Below are positions 51,901 to 59,375 of a DNA stretch of 64,000 nt, in pieces. The first letter of the stretch is position 1. Each line of letters opens with the position of its first letter. A program made the translations under genes and the position numbers. The DNA comes from Metaphire vulgaris (Eukaryota; Annelida; Clitellata; Crassiclitellata; Megascolecidae): NCBI GenBank assembly GCA_018105865.1, contig CM030845.1, positions 8,674,890-8,738,889 of the forward strand, written 5' to 3'. Under the pieces are notes generated by a model. The model saw only the letters and a list, made by a program, of their open reading frames with translations, made no database searches and was not told the DNA's origin.

Positions 51901-52098
51901 GATGGGGGAGACATCAACTTCCCTGGCTTTGGGAAAGCACGTTCTGGCTGAAGTATGCTATGCTTCATGTGCAAGTTTACCTTCTGCTCTGGTCTTTCAT
52001 CTTTCACATCTAAGTGGTTTTTCAATTCCTTTACAGAAGCCGAATTAAGTGGTAATATCACAACTTCATCCATACTCACAAATATTGTGTCTCCATTC
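26747..52098 (-). CDS. Ephexin-family Rho guanine nucleotide exchange factor (DH-PH-SH3), 19 coding exons
   Basis: A large cytoplasmic signalling protein that should catalyse GDP/GTP exchange on Rho-family GTPases. I joined 19 exons whose splice phases all agree, giving about 1,335 open residues to a TAG stop. The first half is low-complexity, with proline-rich SH3 ligands (PSPPPKPRNIP; PPLIPPRIPARG; a run of seven prolines). Then come a Tyr-rich linker (EPLYQHY), the DH domain (about 897-1,112, with SSEASYLKSLNLLV and LPMQRITRMPLLV), the PH domain (about 1,115-1,245, with SRHLVKKGLL and FFLFSDLLVITRKK) and the SH3 domain (about 1,249-1,308, with EPDELSLEESDIVTVF and GERGWFP). This domain order and the wording near DWDCPQVQ match NGEF/ARHGEF5/ARHGEF15-type ephexins better than other GEFs; exact orthology is unknown. 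The family's vertebrate members are about 700-1,600 residues. The first exon found starts in mid-codon, so a further upstream exon exists; the first in-frame ATG within it is at 52,073. If that is the start, the protein has about 1,327 residues. Confidence 0.9.
27472..27576 (-). CDS. RhoGEF exon 18: first half of SH3 domain (alternative acceptor possible at 27,627)
   Basis: 105 nt, phase 1 in and phase 1 out, donor GTAATT. Encodes CPQVQAVMQYLATEPDELSL and EESDIVTVFRKMTD, including the SH3 ALYDY-equivalent and RT loop. The acceptor ATTGTTTCAG lies inside a perfect 51-bp tandem duplication, so an identical acceptor sits 51 bp upstream. Using that one would extend the exon to 156 nt without a stop. 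Confidence 0.9.
27564..27665. repeat. 51-bp tandem duplication over a 3' splice site
   Basis: Copies at 27,564-27,614 and 27,615-27,665 match at 50 of 51 positions. Each carries the polypyrimidine tract and AG of the SH3 exon plus 13 bases of exon. Confidence 0.95.
27684..27872. mobile_element. Non-autonomous hAT-like element in RhoGEF intron 17
   Basis: A CAGTGACGGCTC ... GAGCCGCCACTG copy in reverse orientation. The flanks TACCATGA and CCATATGA are a degraded target duplication, so this copy looks older than the three with perfect flanks. Confidence 0.8.
28644..28723 (-). CDS. RhoGEF exon 17: PH C-terminal helix
   Basis: 80 nt, phase 2 in and phase 1 out. SEQLRWIQAVTPVEQN holds the invariant PH tryptophan; the exon ends VVYADW just before the SH3 domain. 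Acceptor TTGTGTTGTAG, donor GTCTGT. Confidence 0.9.
28750..29050 (-). mobile_element. LINE C-terminal fragment in RhoGEF intron 16
   Basis: The minus strand reads a degenerate GRPRRT, then KNWTGIKDYGKMKRT, the same family as 17,400-17,757. A GAT microsatellite lies nearby at 29,156-29,193. Confidence 0.6.
29764..29940 (-). CDS. RhoGEF exon 16: PH domain
   Basis: 177 nt, phase 2 in and phase 2 out, with donor GTAAGT. Encodes DKLFEVMDYAPRSLIHAQVI, then NLFRMALLDKQVEFILSCES, the central PH strands. Confidence 0.85.
30521..30672 (-). CDS. RhoGEF exon 15: first half of PH domain
   Basis: 152 nt, phase 0 in and phase 2 out. Encodes KIPLISQSRHLVKKGLLVHI and ENLFFFLFSDLLVITRKK, the ephexin PH strands. 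Acceptor TTTGGTAG, donor GTAAGG. Confidence 0.9.
31040..31132 (-). CDS. RhoGEF exon 14: end of DH domain
   Basis: 93 nt, 31 codons, phase 0 on both sides. TVKQCNEGARKMSNLEHMNK and KILDFRAVK match the ephexin VKxCNEGARKM and LDF motifs that link the DH to the PH domain. The donor GTTAGC is again atypical. Confidence 0.9.
31443..31647 (-). CDS. RhoGEF exon 13: DH domain, conserved region 3
   Basis: 205 nt, phase 2 in and phase 0 out. Encodes ERSSEFRLAVRRLEDFTDCR, then LPLSSFLALPMQRITRMPLL, the most conserved DH motif. The donor, GTTTGC, is weak for a GT site, but the flanking exon aligns exactly. Confidence 0.9.
32041..32199 (-). CDS. RhoGEF exon 12: DH domain
   Basis: 159 nt, phase 2 in and phase 2 out. 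Encodes MLEALENVWQQGCVINALHL and VYVTYCSNAIYQERKLKEL, matching the DH signature YxxYCSNxxYQxR of ephexins. Confidence 0.9.
32722..32900 (-). CDS. RhoGEF exon 11: DH domain, conserved region 1
   Basis: 179 nt, phase 0 in and phase 2 out (donor GTGAGA). Encodes SIFEILSSEASYLKSLNLLV, with the conserved glutamate of DH helix 1 that contacts GTPase switch I, then WLFSNAKAVRSACI. Confidence 0.9.
33167..33223 (-). CDS. RhoGEF exon 10
   Basis: 57 nt, 19 codons, phase 0 on both sides: VKESGILDDLCLDSRRLQE. Corresponds to the ephexin segment SGVLxxLSxxERKLQE that leads into the DH domain. Acceptor TCCTTGAAG, donor GTATTT. Confidence 0.85.
33529..33699. mobile_element. Non-autonomous element, CAGTGnnTATTCTAG family, RhoGEF intron 9
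   Basis: Ends CAGTGGCTATTCTAGCCACC and CCTAGAATAAACACTG with perfect 8-bp flanks CCTCTACT (33,521-33,528 and 33,700-33,707). Confidence 0.9.
34006..34193 (-). CDS. RhoGEF exon 9: pre-DH linker
   Basis: 188 nt, phase 1 in and phase 0 out (acceptor ATATTTCAG, donor GTATGA). Encodes DNDCFYNQQDYIQHARSHVD and ends SSFRRLWCEMPK. The RxLWxxMPxV ending matches the segment just before the DH domain of ephexins. An internal AG at 34,168 could serve as an alternative acceptor. Confidence 0.85.
34580..35262 (+). mobile_element. LINE ORF2 C-terminus and 3' UTR, opposite to the RhoGEF
   Basis: The frame at 34,679-34,918 ends IHGPHIWNNLPIQIKNIPNL and TLFKKRLK, the conserved W-N-x-L-P ... F-K-x-x-L-K ending of jockey/CR1/L2-group reverse transcriptases. 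The 3' UTR reaches about 35,262, with AATAAAGATGTCATG near its end. Confidence 0.7.
35389..35483. repeat. (TA)n and (CA)n microsatellites in intron 8
   Basis: Two TA tracts (35,389-35,425 and 35,456-35,483) separated by a short CACACATACAG-like stretch, just 43 bp from the donor of exon 8. Confidence 0.85.
35526..35655 (-). CDS. RhoGEF exon 8: tyrosine-rich regulatory exon
   Basis: 130 nt, phase 0 in and phase 1 out (acceptor ATCTTTTAG, donor GTGAGA). Encodes DDDYEKYLYLSLYDESEPLY, then QHYHSGAVVRHVL. In ephexins a conserved tyrosine ahead of the DH domain is phosphorylated by Src/Eph signalling; EPLYQHY is the plausible counterpart here, by inference. Confidence 0.8.
35845..36504. mobile_element. 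Charlie-like hAT element in RhoGEF intron 7
   Basis: Ends GGGGTACTCAAAC and GTTTGAGTACCTC, flanked by TAAGCTAT and TAAGCTAG (7 of 8 match). About 660 bp with no transposase frame. A TA tract follows at 36,523-36,571. Confidence 0.7.
36951..37101 (-). CDS. RhoGEF exon 7
   Basis: 151 nt, phase 2 in and phase 0 out, with donor GTAAGT. Encodes LSSQSGSMGDVNEANLVHSP followed by PFIPPRRS (SH3-ligand-like) and LSESNSYLEL. Confidence 0.75.
37236..38052. mobile_element. Inverted-repeat element with nested insertion, RhoGEF intron 6
   Basis: Outer ends are CAGTAGAACTTCATTATAA and CACAATGAAGTTCTATCG. Inner arms GTCTGTAGAATTTAGTACACT and AGTGCACTAAATTCTACAGAC are also inverted. Inside lies a second unit at about 37,590-37,820 with GGGCAATGTTCCCTCTAA and TTAGAGGGAACATTGCC ends, so one transposon probably landed in another. 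A TAGAA tandem lies at 37,505-37,528. Confidence 0.65.
38142..38244 (-). CDS. RhoGEF exon 6
   Basis: 103 nt encoding EGQLSPSRSEGNLQQNC and then ESQRSASASS. Acceptor GTATGTTTTAG, donor GTGAGC, phase 1 in and phase 2 out. Serine-rich. Confidence 0.7.
38644..38692. repeat. (CA)n(TA)n microsatellite in intron 5
   Basis: A CA run followed immediately by a TA run. Confidence 0.9.
39131..39201 (-). CDS. RhoGEF exon 5
   Basis: 71 nt encoding WSMYDLQNKIRNRGQTLSPP. Acceptor CTATTTTAG, donor GTATGT, phase 2 in and phase 1 out. Confidence 0.7.
39880..40165 (-). mobile_element. LINE reverse-transcriptase fragment in RhoGEF intron 4
   Basis: The frame contains VASHLDYCNSHVTGM, then DHIAPAFKSLHWLPIKQ, the LDYCN and LHWLP motifs of CR1/L2-type reverse transcriptases. 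It is on the same strand as the gene and could confuse gene prediction. Confidence 0.8.
40517..40647 (-). mobile_element. tRNA-derived SINE, second copy
   Basis: Colinear with 9,848-9,973 and oriented the same way. The A-box (GGCAGAGTGGGTTAC) is intact; the B-box (GGTTCAAAGCC) has diverged slightly. It lies 83 bp beyond the donor of RhoGEF exon 4. Confidence 0.75.
40730..41637 (-). CDS. RhoGEF exon 4: large proline/serine-rich exon
   Basis: 908 nt, phase 0 in and phase 2 out (acceptor TTTTTTGGATCAG, donor GTAATG). Has the tyrosine motif DDIYDPPYEI, the SH3-ligand stretch VPPLIPPRIPARG, a run of seven prolines after RRV, and PPVLPER. Predicted to be disordered; a docking and phosphorylation region. 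Confidence 0.85.
42007..42151 (-). CDS. RhoGEF exon 3
   Basis: 145 nt, phase 2 in and phase 0 out. Encodes QSLADSSHKKLIAKDSLNQK and ends NETESTKSK before donor GTATTC. Acceptor TATTTTTAG. Confidence 0.75.
42694..42780. repeat. (CAGA)n microsatellite in intron 2
   Basis: About 87 bp of near-perfect CAGA repeats. Confidence 0.95.
43110..43350 (+). mobile_element. LINE C-terminal fragment
   Basis: Reads EGKRRKGRPRKIWIENLKED and then MTREARDRQKWKELIQTHCP with a stop between them. This is the GRPRxxW plus A-xDRxxW-module ending of LINE proteins; 26,395-26,500 carries the reverse complement of the same end. Confidence 0.75.
43640..44840 (+). mobile_element. CR1/L2-like LINE 3' end, split by a ~690-bp inserted element
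   Basis: The first part ends near 43,890 with TETSKRAFSVTGPRFWNSLP; the C-terminal continuation PSNELSTLKSRFKTHLSQ starts near 44,597. The material between starts and ends with related inverted GGACCG/CCAGGAA-rich segments (about 43,895-43,925 and 44,548-44,583), so a non-autonomous transposon appears to have landed inside the LINE. Confidence 0.65.
44843..44942 (-). CDS. RhoGEF exon 2
   Basis: Acceptor CATTTTCAG, donor GTATCA. 100 nt, phase 1 in and phase 2 out, encoding the acidic DDSDEVDKECENNHNS and then VQETEHLLHSSSA. It is separated from exon 1 by a 6.3 kb intron; support comes from the matching frame and good splice sites. Confidence 0.75.
45576..45954. mobile_element. Long-inverted-repeat element in RhoGEF intron 1, perfect TSD
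   Basis: 379 bp. The left arm has GGACATTCTCCCCCGGACAT and GGACATTATCCCC; the right arm has the complements GGGGTAATGTCC, GGGGATTATGTCC and GGGGAGAATGTCC. GGGTTTAA lies on both sides (45,568-45,575 and 45,955-45,962). Confidence 0.8.
47590..48312 (+). mobile_element. CR1/L2-like LINE C-terminus and 3' end in RhoGEF intron 1
   Basis: Frames read SKLDYCNSLYYNLLKTFINR, then LQSIQNALAQAV, HISPILKSLHWLKISERIQH and finally FRSKLKTFLFQKSFPP. The 3' end is GGTGCTATATAACTTTACAA and ATTTTACTT. Several frameshifts show it is inactive. The motif GCTATATAAxTTTACxAGATTTTACTTACTT recurs at 18.8, 61.7 and (reversed) 52.7 and 60.4 kb as the family's 3' end. Confidence 0.85.
48882..48955. repeat. (ATT)n microsatellite in intron 1
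   Basis: About 74 bp of perfect ATT repeats. The rest of intron 1 (44,943-51,250) is AT-rich and otherwise featureless to me. Confidence 0.95.
51251..52098 (-). CDS. RhoGEF exon 1 of those found: N-terminal proline-rich segment
   Basis: Acceptor TTTTTCTTAG at 52,099. Enters in phase 2 (one base completes a codon) and leaves in phase 1 at a GTTAGT donor. First residues are NGDTIFVSMDEVVILPL. Contains SSKPSPPPKPRNIPKEL, a likely SH3 ligand, and the acidic tail DGTDSDRTDDSASF. A short out-of-frame ATG at 52,096 precedes the in-frame ATG at 52,073. Confidence 0.85.
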
Positions 52099-52239
52099 CT
52101 AAGAAAAATTTAAAATTATCAAATTCTGCAATAACAGTACATCATTGAAATGTTGTTCAGCATGAATTCAATGATTGGGTATTTGTTATAGGTATTGGAT
52201 TAGTATTATCCTGCACTGCGAGTGAAGCGAGCATCTTTC

Positions 52240-52332
<93 letters not shown>

Positions 52333-52642
52333 CTGTGAAGCTACAGATAGTTTCTTTAAACTTACTTGATTCTATTAATAACTACCATTTTTCAATTATC
52401 ATAAGTTTGTTCTGTTGTGGTTTATTTATCAATTTATTTATGTACTTCTACAACATCAAGTCCATTACTCAAAGGTGTCAATCATTGGTATAGAGAAAAA
52501 CCAGAAATAACCTCTAGGGGCCATTTTATAAAAAGAGGGCTTGCATAATTACTGTGGGGGCCAGAAAAACAACTGGGGGCTGCAGCCCCCGTAGTTTACA
52601 TGTTAAAAAACACCCTGCCATCTCTCCACTGACCTCCAAGAT

Positions 52643-53036
52643 ATGCAGAGGCGTAGCGAGGGGAGCAGGGGGCATAAGCCCAGAGGCGCCAAGGTAAGGG
52701 GCACCAAAATCTGGTTTTGGGGTAAGTAAGTAAAATCTCATTAATTTCTATAACGCTTTCAAAAGAAGCACCGAAGTAGCTCCTTATTCTTATGCGCTTA
52801 ATCTCAAAATGAAGTAGCTATAGCCAAAGGTGGGTCGTTCATGCCGGGTCATTAAATCAAAAGGGCCAGTGGGTGGGATGGGGTTAGTTAAATAAACAAG
52901 AAGCAATTGCGATGACTTTTTTGTTTATCAGCAGTTTGACGGATTCTGTGTTCTCGGAGGGGGGGGGGTGCCAACACAGTACTGTCAGTACACCTTGCCC
53001 CCGGGCGCCGGATACTCCCGCTACGCCTCCCTCTGA
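52643..53036. mobile_element. GGCGCC-family element with internal LINE/SINE-tail insertion
   Basis: Begins CAGAGGCGTAGCGAGGG and ends CCCGCTACGCCTCCCTCTG. The segment at 52,730-52,800 is a reversed LINE 3' tail (GTAAGTAAGTAAAATCTC), suggesting a nested insertion. Target flanks are not clean. Confidence 0.6.
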
Positions 53037-54701
53037 TGATATACATGATGCAAGCGCAATTCGAAATTTTTGAAGAAATTATAATTTACGCATCTTAAAT
53101 GCAGAATTACCGCATTCGGTTGATAATTAAATGCATTTATCTGTTAATTGGTGCCACCATGCATTGGTGCCATGTCATGCATTTATCTATTAATGCATAT
53201 ATCAAGGCGCCGTAGAAATCTGAGTTAACTCCAAAGCAGCGATACAAAAACACTGACGCTCGGAGAGATAGGCCCACAGTGTCTATAGCAGACAATAATT
53301 ATATGTCAACTGTATTAACTAAAAATTAGTCCAGAATGCTTTGAAGCATCAATCAGCACTACAATTCGACAAAAACCTGTTAATCTGTTTCTAAAATAAC
53401 CGTCTAAAGTCTTTTTTATCGCCGAATATTGGAATCAAGTTAGTAAATATATCACTAAACAAGGAATCCTTATATCCTGTTCTTCAACCGCAAACACTAA
53501 TTAAGAGTAATTAGTGTTATGAATTTTTATAGCGCCAAATTAGATGATGGTGATCAGACAATCCGTAGGCGTAGAAGACGAGTTCAGTCACTTCAATTAT
53601 AGAACAATTTGCTAGATCGGGAATCATTGGGGCACAGCAAAAGAAATTATGGAGGAAAAGCGGCCTGGAAGAGCTGGTTCTAGATGTTTTCAGTCTAGAT
53701 TTGATACTGCATAGTTAATTGGAAGATCAAAAAAGAATTTCAGATTTTGCCGACTTCAGAATTCGGCCTCAGTTCAATCAATCGGCTAACTTCTATGGTG
53801 CCACTGTCATACTGCCTCGGCACTAGGCGGTGGCACCAAATCCCAGGTAAATAATTAAAGCCAGACTAAGCCGAAAGATTTAGCCTAATCTAGGTCGGTG
53901 GCACTATACAAATAAAATACAGTAGGCGCTTTTAGTCCGGATTAAAGGATTGGTCATGTGCTGGTTGATGGCTATAGAACGTGATATTGCCAATGCATTC
54001 CAGGGCCCAGGGATACACAGTTACACACCGAAAACGCCAATCATTGCACGGCTGTGCTATACAGTAGCCTCAGTAGGTACACCGAATGACGAATGTATGA
54101 CACCGTATTACGCCTACAGTATAGTCAATCAACTTCTGTAATGCCATGGTCCATAGGGGAACAAGTGAAATATAAAACATAGTGTAAGGCCTATCATGCC
54201 CAACCAAATTAACTCAATCATTAATGACTTCATTCCCGATTGCACAAAACCCGGCTTGTTTGGCTTTCTACTAAGCATAAGGGGCTGTCCCGTTAATTAC
54301 ATCAACAAAATAGGGGGAGGGTTTGAAAAAGTTTGACAGTTGAGGGGGTCAAGAGAAGTTGACGTCAACAATTTCATTTTTTTACAAATGATAACAAATA
54401 GGAAATTTCATGGAATAGGCTACTGTTTATTACAATGGAAAAAGTCTGACAAGCAAAAAAGGTCATCACCATCACATTGTGATGCTTGATGAACAAAAGA
54501 AAGGGAAAACGGTCTCATCATTGCAGAAATACAGTAATAACTTTCTAAACTTTTTTTAGGAGGACCCGTCACTGGTCTCAGCGGGGGAGGGTCAACAGTT
54601 TTTGACATACCGGTAATTACAGAGGGTCACCGAAAGTTGACAGCTGTTGACAAAGGGGAGGTGGTCAAAATTGCCCAAAATTGTTGAGATAATTAATGGA
54701 C

Positions 54702-55056
54702 CAGTGTTTATTCTAGCCACCTTGACATTGGAGGGAGTTTGAAATGTTTGGGGGGAGAAGGTTTGTCTGCCAAAAACCTTGATGAGCAAAAAAAAAGTCA
54801 TCCTGATATAATTTTTTTCTCAAATGTGGTGATGAGCAAAAAAAGGTCATCACATCCTTCCTTTTCTTTCAAATACTCTTCTATATGGTCATATCCTTCT
54901 CTTTTTCCCCTCTCCAAAATATAAAAAACCCTCTTGTCACACTTTTGGGGAGGAAATTTCCATCCCCAAATGCAACATATAGAATTTTTTTTGGGGGGGA
55001 GGAATTTTCAAACTTTGGCGGATCCCCCCCCAAAAAAGGGCCTAGAATAAACACTG
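54702..55056. mobile_element. Non-autonomous element, CAGTGTTTATTCTAG family
   Basis: Ends CAGTGTTTATTCTAGCCACC and CCTAGAATAAACACTG with flanks TTAATGGAC and TTAATAGAC (one mismatch). At 355 bp it is about twice the size of the 24,661 and 33,529 copies and contains two T-tract motifs (near 54,780 and 54,832). Confidence 0.8.
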
Positions 55057-56149
55057 TTAATAGACAGACCCTAAACTGTCTAGATTTGATTGCCTATGTC
55101 TATCTGCTCTCACCTTTTGAATCTGAACCATATAAAGCACACTTGACTACTGCCATCCTGGTCCATTCATTTACCTGCTTTGGTCTCCCCATTGCACTAC
55201 AGTACTCAGTTGACTTAAGCCAGTCCTAAGGTGACTGGTCAGGCTCCACTGTGCAGGAATAAGACATGATCCTGCAGTATAATGTTATAAGCAACCACTT
55301 TCACTGCACTGGCTCCCTTATCCAGGCTGCTCTCAAGTGCGAAATCTATGAACCACTGCAACCCACGTGAATGAAGGAGCAGTCATTCAAATGAGGTGCC
55401 ATTACGCTGTGCACATTGAACATAAATATTTTACACTGCAATGTACCGGTATATAAAACATTATATATAGCATTACATTACAAACCATAGTGTGTGTCGA
55501 GTGTAATGGACTAACTGCCGCTACTAAAACAAAGAAGATGCTAAAAAGATACAAAACAGTAATTATTGTCAAAATAATGACATTTTTAAAACAATCAAAA
55601 TTAAATAGTGAAAACAATCCTGAGGATTTATTCTGCATAGCACAACAATCATGATCGACCTACAACGATGAAACTGTCTGCACAATAACACTACATAATG
55701 CAAATACAAAAAGTTTCCTAAATTGCGGGCTTCGTTACTTAGCTGACACCTGCTGATGACTTGCAAGAATGGAGAGGTTGATCGGTCAAAGTGCTGTACA
55801 TATTGCCACCACTTACAATCACCGGCATATTATAAAATAAGCATACTAACGGCTTAATATATCTTTAAAATAACTGCATGCATTCAATAGTTTACATTCA
55901 ATGGCCTAACATTCGATGGAAATTCCTAAAAATGACTGGTATTAAATCCATAAAATAGAACATGAACACCTACTTAACAAAATCGTTAAATAAATGTTAT
56001 CAATTACTATAAACACAAGAGCATTACAAAATAAGATACTGGTAAGCAATAATATCCTGACTAATCAAAGTCTTAACAAGCAACCTGATTTTACGAAATA
56101 GCAATTTCAGTAATGATTTTCTTTTACAGAGATTTACACATGCACTTTG

Positions 56150-57060
56150 CTTAGCAGCAAATTAGAATTGAAGCACAATCAAACAGGAAAGGCAAAATTT
56201 ATCATGGAATCACAAGAATAAAGACATATAACGGCACCACTGACCACACACACATGCACCAGAGACAAACACACATCAGATGCAGTAAAAAGATGCTTTA
56301 TATTTCTGCCCAGTTGTGGACATAGGTGCAAACTTCTATTAGGCTTCTAGGCTTGAGCTCCCCTGCACTTTTAAGAGGCTACCATAGGGAAGGTATAAGG
56401 GTTAGACCCCCAACTTTTCATCCAAGACTATGCCAACGGCTTTGCAAAATATAAAACACCAACAATTACAACAACAGGTATTCTATGGAAGCAGCAGTTA
56501 CCATATCAGTTAACATCCCAAATTTTCACAGGCCATTACAGAAGAATTCAGTTTTATAATGAACTTCAAAGCAATTTTGCTATAGCTGAGGTTTGTGATA
56601 CATTAGTTAAGACTGCTGTCATATTTTAAACATTTCAAAAGATTAAAAGCTAGAAACTTGTAAGTTAATGCAAGCAAACCTAGCAATTACTTCAACATAG
56701 TTGATCATGGCATCACAATAATAAAGACATATTAAGGCACCACTGACCACACACACACACCCAGAGTCACACACACACATCAGATGCAGTAAAGAGATAT
56801 TTTATATTTCTGTCCAGTTATGTACAAACTTCTATTAGGCTATCATCAGTTGGGAAATGTTGAGAAATGCAACAATTACTGAGAACAGAACAAGATTCTA
56901 TAGACACTGAGCACAACATATCCATTCAAAATGCAAGGCACTCTAAGCTCTGGTTTCACTTAGGATCTGCATTTCAGAAAGGTTGCCTTTCAGTTCTATA
57001 TCTGCTGCACCAGCTCTGGTTTCTTCTGTCAAGCCACCTGGACTGTCAGTAATCACTTTT
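56150..57060. repeat. Inverted segmental duplication, arm A (TMEM121-like 3' end)
   Basis: The reverse complement of this region is colinear with 59,243-59,965, covering the last ~34 codons of the TMEM121-like gene plus its 3' flank. Within arm A the segments 56,200-56,345 and 56,705-56,850 are also copies of each other (TCAGATGCAGTAAA, GCACCACTGACCACACACAC). Confidence 0.8.
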
Positions 57061-57944
57061 GTCATCTGTATCGTAAAATCATGAATATCCTTCACAGCCA
57101 GAGCGAGCGCCAGAATATTCTTAATGAGAAATACGGATATATTCTGGTCGTGAAGATGCCAGACCAACATTCTAACAAGGAACATAGGAAAATTAACTAC
57201 CACATAATGCACAACTTTATGAATGAGTTGGCTTTTGTGACTAAGAGGAAACTTTCCAAAATAAGTCTTTGAAAGGACAAACAAACACTCTGAAGGGAAA
57301 ACGAAATTGAAGGACACAATTGCCATTGTTATCCAGTCCAGGTGATATCCCATTACGACATCCTTGTCTTTGAGAAGAATACTGCCGAATGATACGGCAT
57401 CTAATAGATCAACATAGGCACTACCACTAATGGTCTGGATGTAGTTATTCTGCTCTGTATGAGCTCTTGTGTCCTGAACTGTCAAAATGAAAAAGTACAA
57501 AATGATGCTGACCAAAGACAGACCTGTCTGCAACATGTTTGGACCAAAGAAATTTTTTTCATCTAGCTGTGAAGCTATGCTGTTTGGCAGCACATATATA
57601 ATGCAGAACTTTGCTGAAAGTATAGCTGAATACAGAAACCAAGCAATGTATGATAATGGTAGCTCTCCCATCAATTTCTTTACAGGAGTTGATCGTTGTT
57701 CAAGATGAATAAAAGATCGAACAGCAGCAGCTAGGAATGTGCCTAGTACCAGCAGATCCGGTATAATCCATAGACACCAATAAAGGTTTTTATACAGGAC
57801 CAGATACACATCTAAAATTGCAAACTGCACAACAAATGTAGACAGCCACACCATTCTACAGAAGACATGATATATCCTCTGAAATGTGTCTCCAAGTAGC
57901 TGTTCTTTGAATCGTTCAGAAAGAGACTTCCGGTGTTCAGACAT
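56943..57944 (-). CDS. TMEM121-family multipass membrane protein
   Basis: 333 residues from ATG at 57,944 to TAG at 56,943. The family has no agreed biochemical role; human TMEM121 is about 319 residues. Hydrophobic helices lie at roughly 31-51, 57-75, 97-119, 140-157, 205-226 and two or three more before 310. Family-like features are the ILDVYLV segment in helix 1, IAWFLYSAILSAKFCIIY (TMEM121 has a similar WFLYIFVLEIKLYFIF), YVDLLDAVSFGSILL, and FLIKNILALALAVKDI near the C-terminus. I chose MSEHRKSLSERF as the start because an acceptor, TTGTTTTTAAG, lies at 57,973 and 27 bases of 5' UTR follow; the longer open frame upstream would be intron. The C-terminal tail is charged and polar. It is not clear whether this is TMEM121 or TMEM121B-like. 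Its 3' end has an inverted partial copy at 59.2-59.4 kb. Confidence 0.8.
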   Translation of the reverse strand: MSEHRKSLSERFKEQLLGDTFQRIYHVFCRMVWLSTFVVQFAILDVYLVLYKNLYWCLWIIPDLLVLGTFLAAAVRSFIHLEQRSTPVKKLMGELPLSYIAWFLYSAILSAKFCIIYVLPNSIASQLDEKNFFGPNMLQTGLSLVSIILYFFILTVQDTRAHTEQNNYIQTISGSAYVDLLDAVSFGSILLKDKDVVMGYHLDWITMAIVSFNFVFPSECLFVLSKTYFGKFPLSHKSQLIHKVVHYVVVNFPMFLVRMLVWHLHDQNISVFLIKNILALALAVKDIHDFTIQMTKVITDSPGGLTEETRAGAADIELKGNLSEMQILSETRA

Positions 57945-58031
57945 AGCTCTCAGGCAGATCTTTATCCTTTGTCTTAAAAACAATAAAATAATAATTGTCA
58001 AAAGCTGTTTCTTTGTGGTACTGCATGGCAT

Positions 58032-59242
58032 ATAGCTCTAAACCAATCTTGTCATACACATACAAAACGTGGGTACAATATTGTCTCATTAATTTAAAAT
58101 AATGAAACAATTGTCTTGACTATGGCCTTCACCAGGCACATAGCGCAATACAAATTGACATGTATAATAAATGAAATAATTCAGTCATAAAGCCTGATCC
58201 AGCGCTCCAGCCAATAACTGAATTACGGCTGCAGTCAGTGGTAAACCTGCTCACCGCTACAGTTCTGAAAACCTAATATGACGGTCAATGCATTACAATT
58301 ACAAAACATGGCGCTAAAAAATCGAGGTATCATTTAAACGTACTGTTTTGATCTGCGCTCCCTCTTCTAAATTAAGTATTATAGTCAAAATCAACTACTA
58401 AAACAATAATAACGACGGTTTAAAATTGATAGCAAATCAGTCAATTACAGTAGCATAAAATGAACACATTCATAAAGCGATCATTTATTTTCATTTTCAG
58501 CTGTACAGTCTCTTCCATTGCCAGCTCCTACCTCAACAACAGCTAGCTGACAAAATCTCAAGGACGCCGTTATTTGTTAACACAGTGGAACAACTGCTAG
58601 AAATGACCTACTGTGCTACTAGTACTAGCAGTAGATCCGTTCTATTCGATGGTTTTTAACAGCGTTATTATTATTATCATCATAACTCCTAATATTCATC
58701 AACTAGCAAGAATAAAAACAAAAGCAAAATTAAATTACGCTCAGGGCGTTTGCGCGAAGATGTTAAATGTCTATTTATAGACGCGTCCGTCAAAAGGCCT
58801 GAACATAATGAGCTTCTATATATTCTGACATAAGCCATCTTCTCTTCAGCTTTTAAGCACACATCCACAGGCTAGGCGCACCAAAGGCATAGGCTGTCAT
58901 GTGAACATACAAGCACACATGCATACATAAGTCTACCCTTAATATTATAGCAAACATTTAGAATATAGTGTAAATGGGTCATGGCAGGGAGTCCTGGTCA
59001 TGGTCATGGATCGCAAGCAAATGGGTGATCAATACCAGGGAGTCTGTCCCTGTCAATACTTGATGGGGGACATGCAGTGGCGGTTCTAGCTGGGGAAAAA
59101 CTGGGGAAGGGTTATGCCTCTGGTCAATGGCCGCAAGCTTCCCAGCTGCTAAAAAACGAAAAAGGTTGTCCACCATGCATATCACGCCTCAGTTATGCAA
59201 CTCCTGAAAATAACTGCATAAAAAATAAATTTAAGCTTAGGC
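58032..59242. other. 5' flank of the TMEM121-like gene
   Basis: Should contain the promoter and non-coding first exon of the TMEM121-like gene on the minus strand, but I cannot place them. A CAGTGGCGGTTCTAGC end-like sequence at 59,075-59,090 is a single hAT terminus without a partner. Confidence 0.4.
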
Positions 59243-59375
59243 GATTACTGACAGTACGGATGGCTTGACAGAAGAAGAAACCAAAATTGGTGCAGCAGAT
59301 ATAGAACTGATTCAGGGCAACCTTTCTGAAATACAAATCCGACGTGGAACAGAGCTTAGATCGAGTGCCTTGCAT
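59243..59375 (+). pseudogene. Partial inverted copy of the TMEM121-like last codons
   Basis: Reads AITDSTDGLTEEETKIGAAD, then IELIQGNLSEIQIR, against VITDSPGGLTEETRAGAADI and ELKGNLSEMQIL in the intact gene. Two indels of three bases keep the frame, then a one-base deletion removes the original stop, and reading continues about 20 codons. No membrane segments are copied, so it cannot be a full gene by itself. A possible acceptor TTTAAGCTTAG precedes it. Confidence 0.75.

Larger units (their letters stand above)
52099..56942. other. Region upstream of the resolved RhoGEF exons
   Basis: The missing 5' exon(s) of the RhoGEF should lie here or beyond, but I could not pick one with confidence. 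It holds (AAT)n followed by (ATT)n at 52,241-52,332 (a perfect hairpin former), a GGCGCC-family transposon at 52,643-53,036, a T-tract-motif repeat at 54,290-54,610 and the element at 54,702-55,056. Confidence 0.5.
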
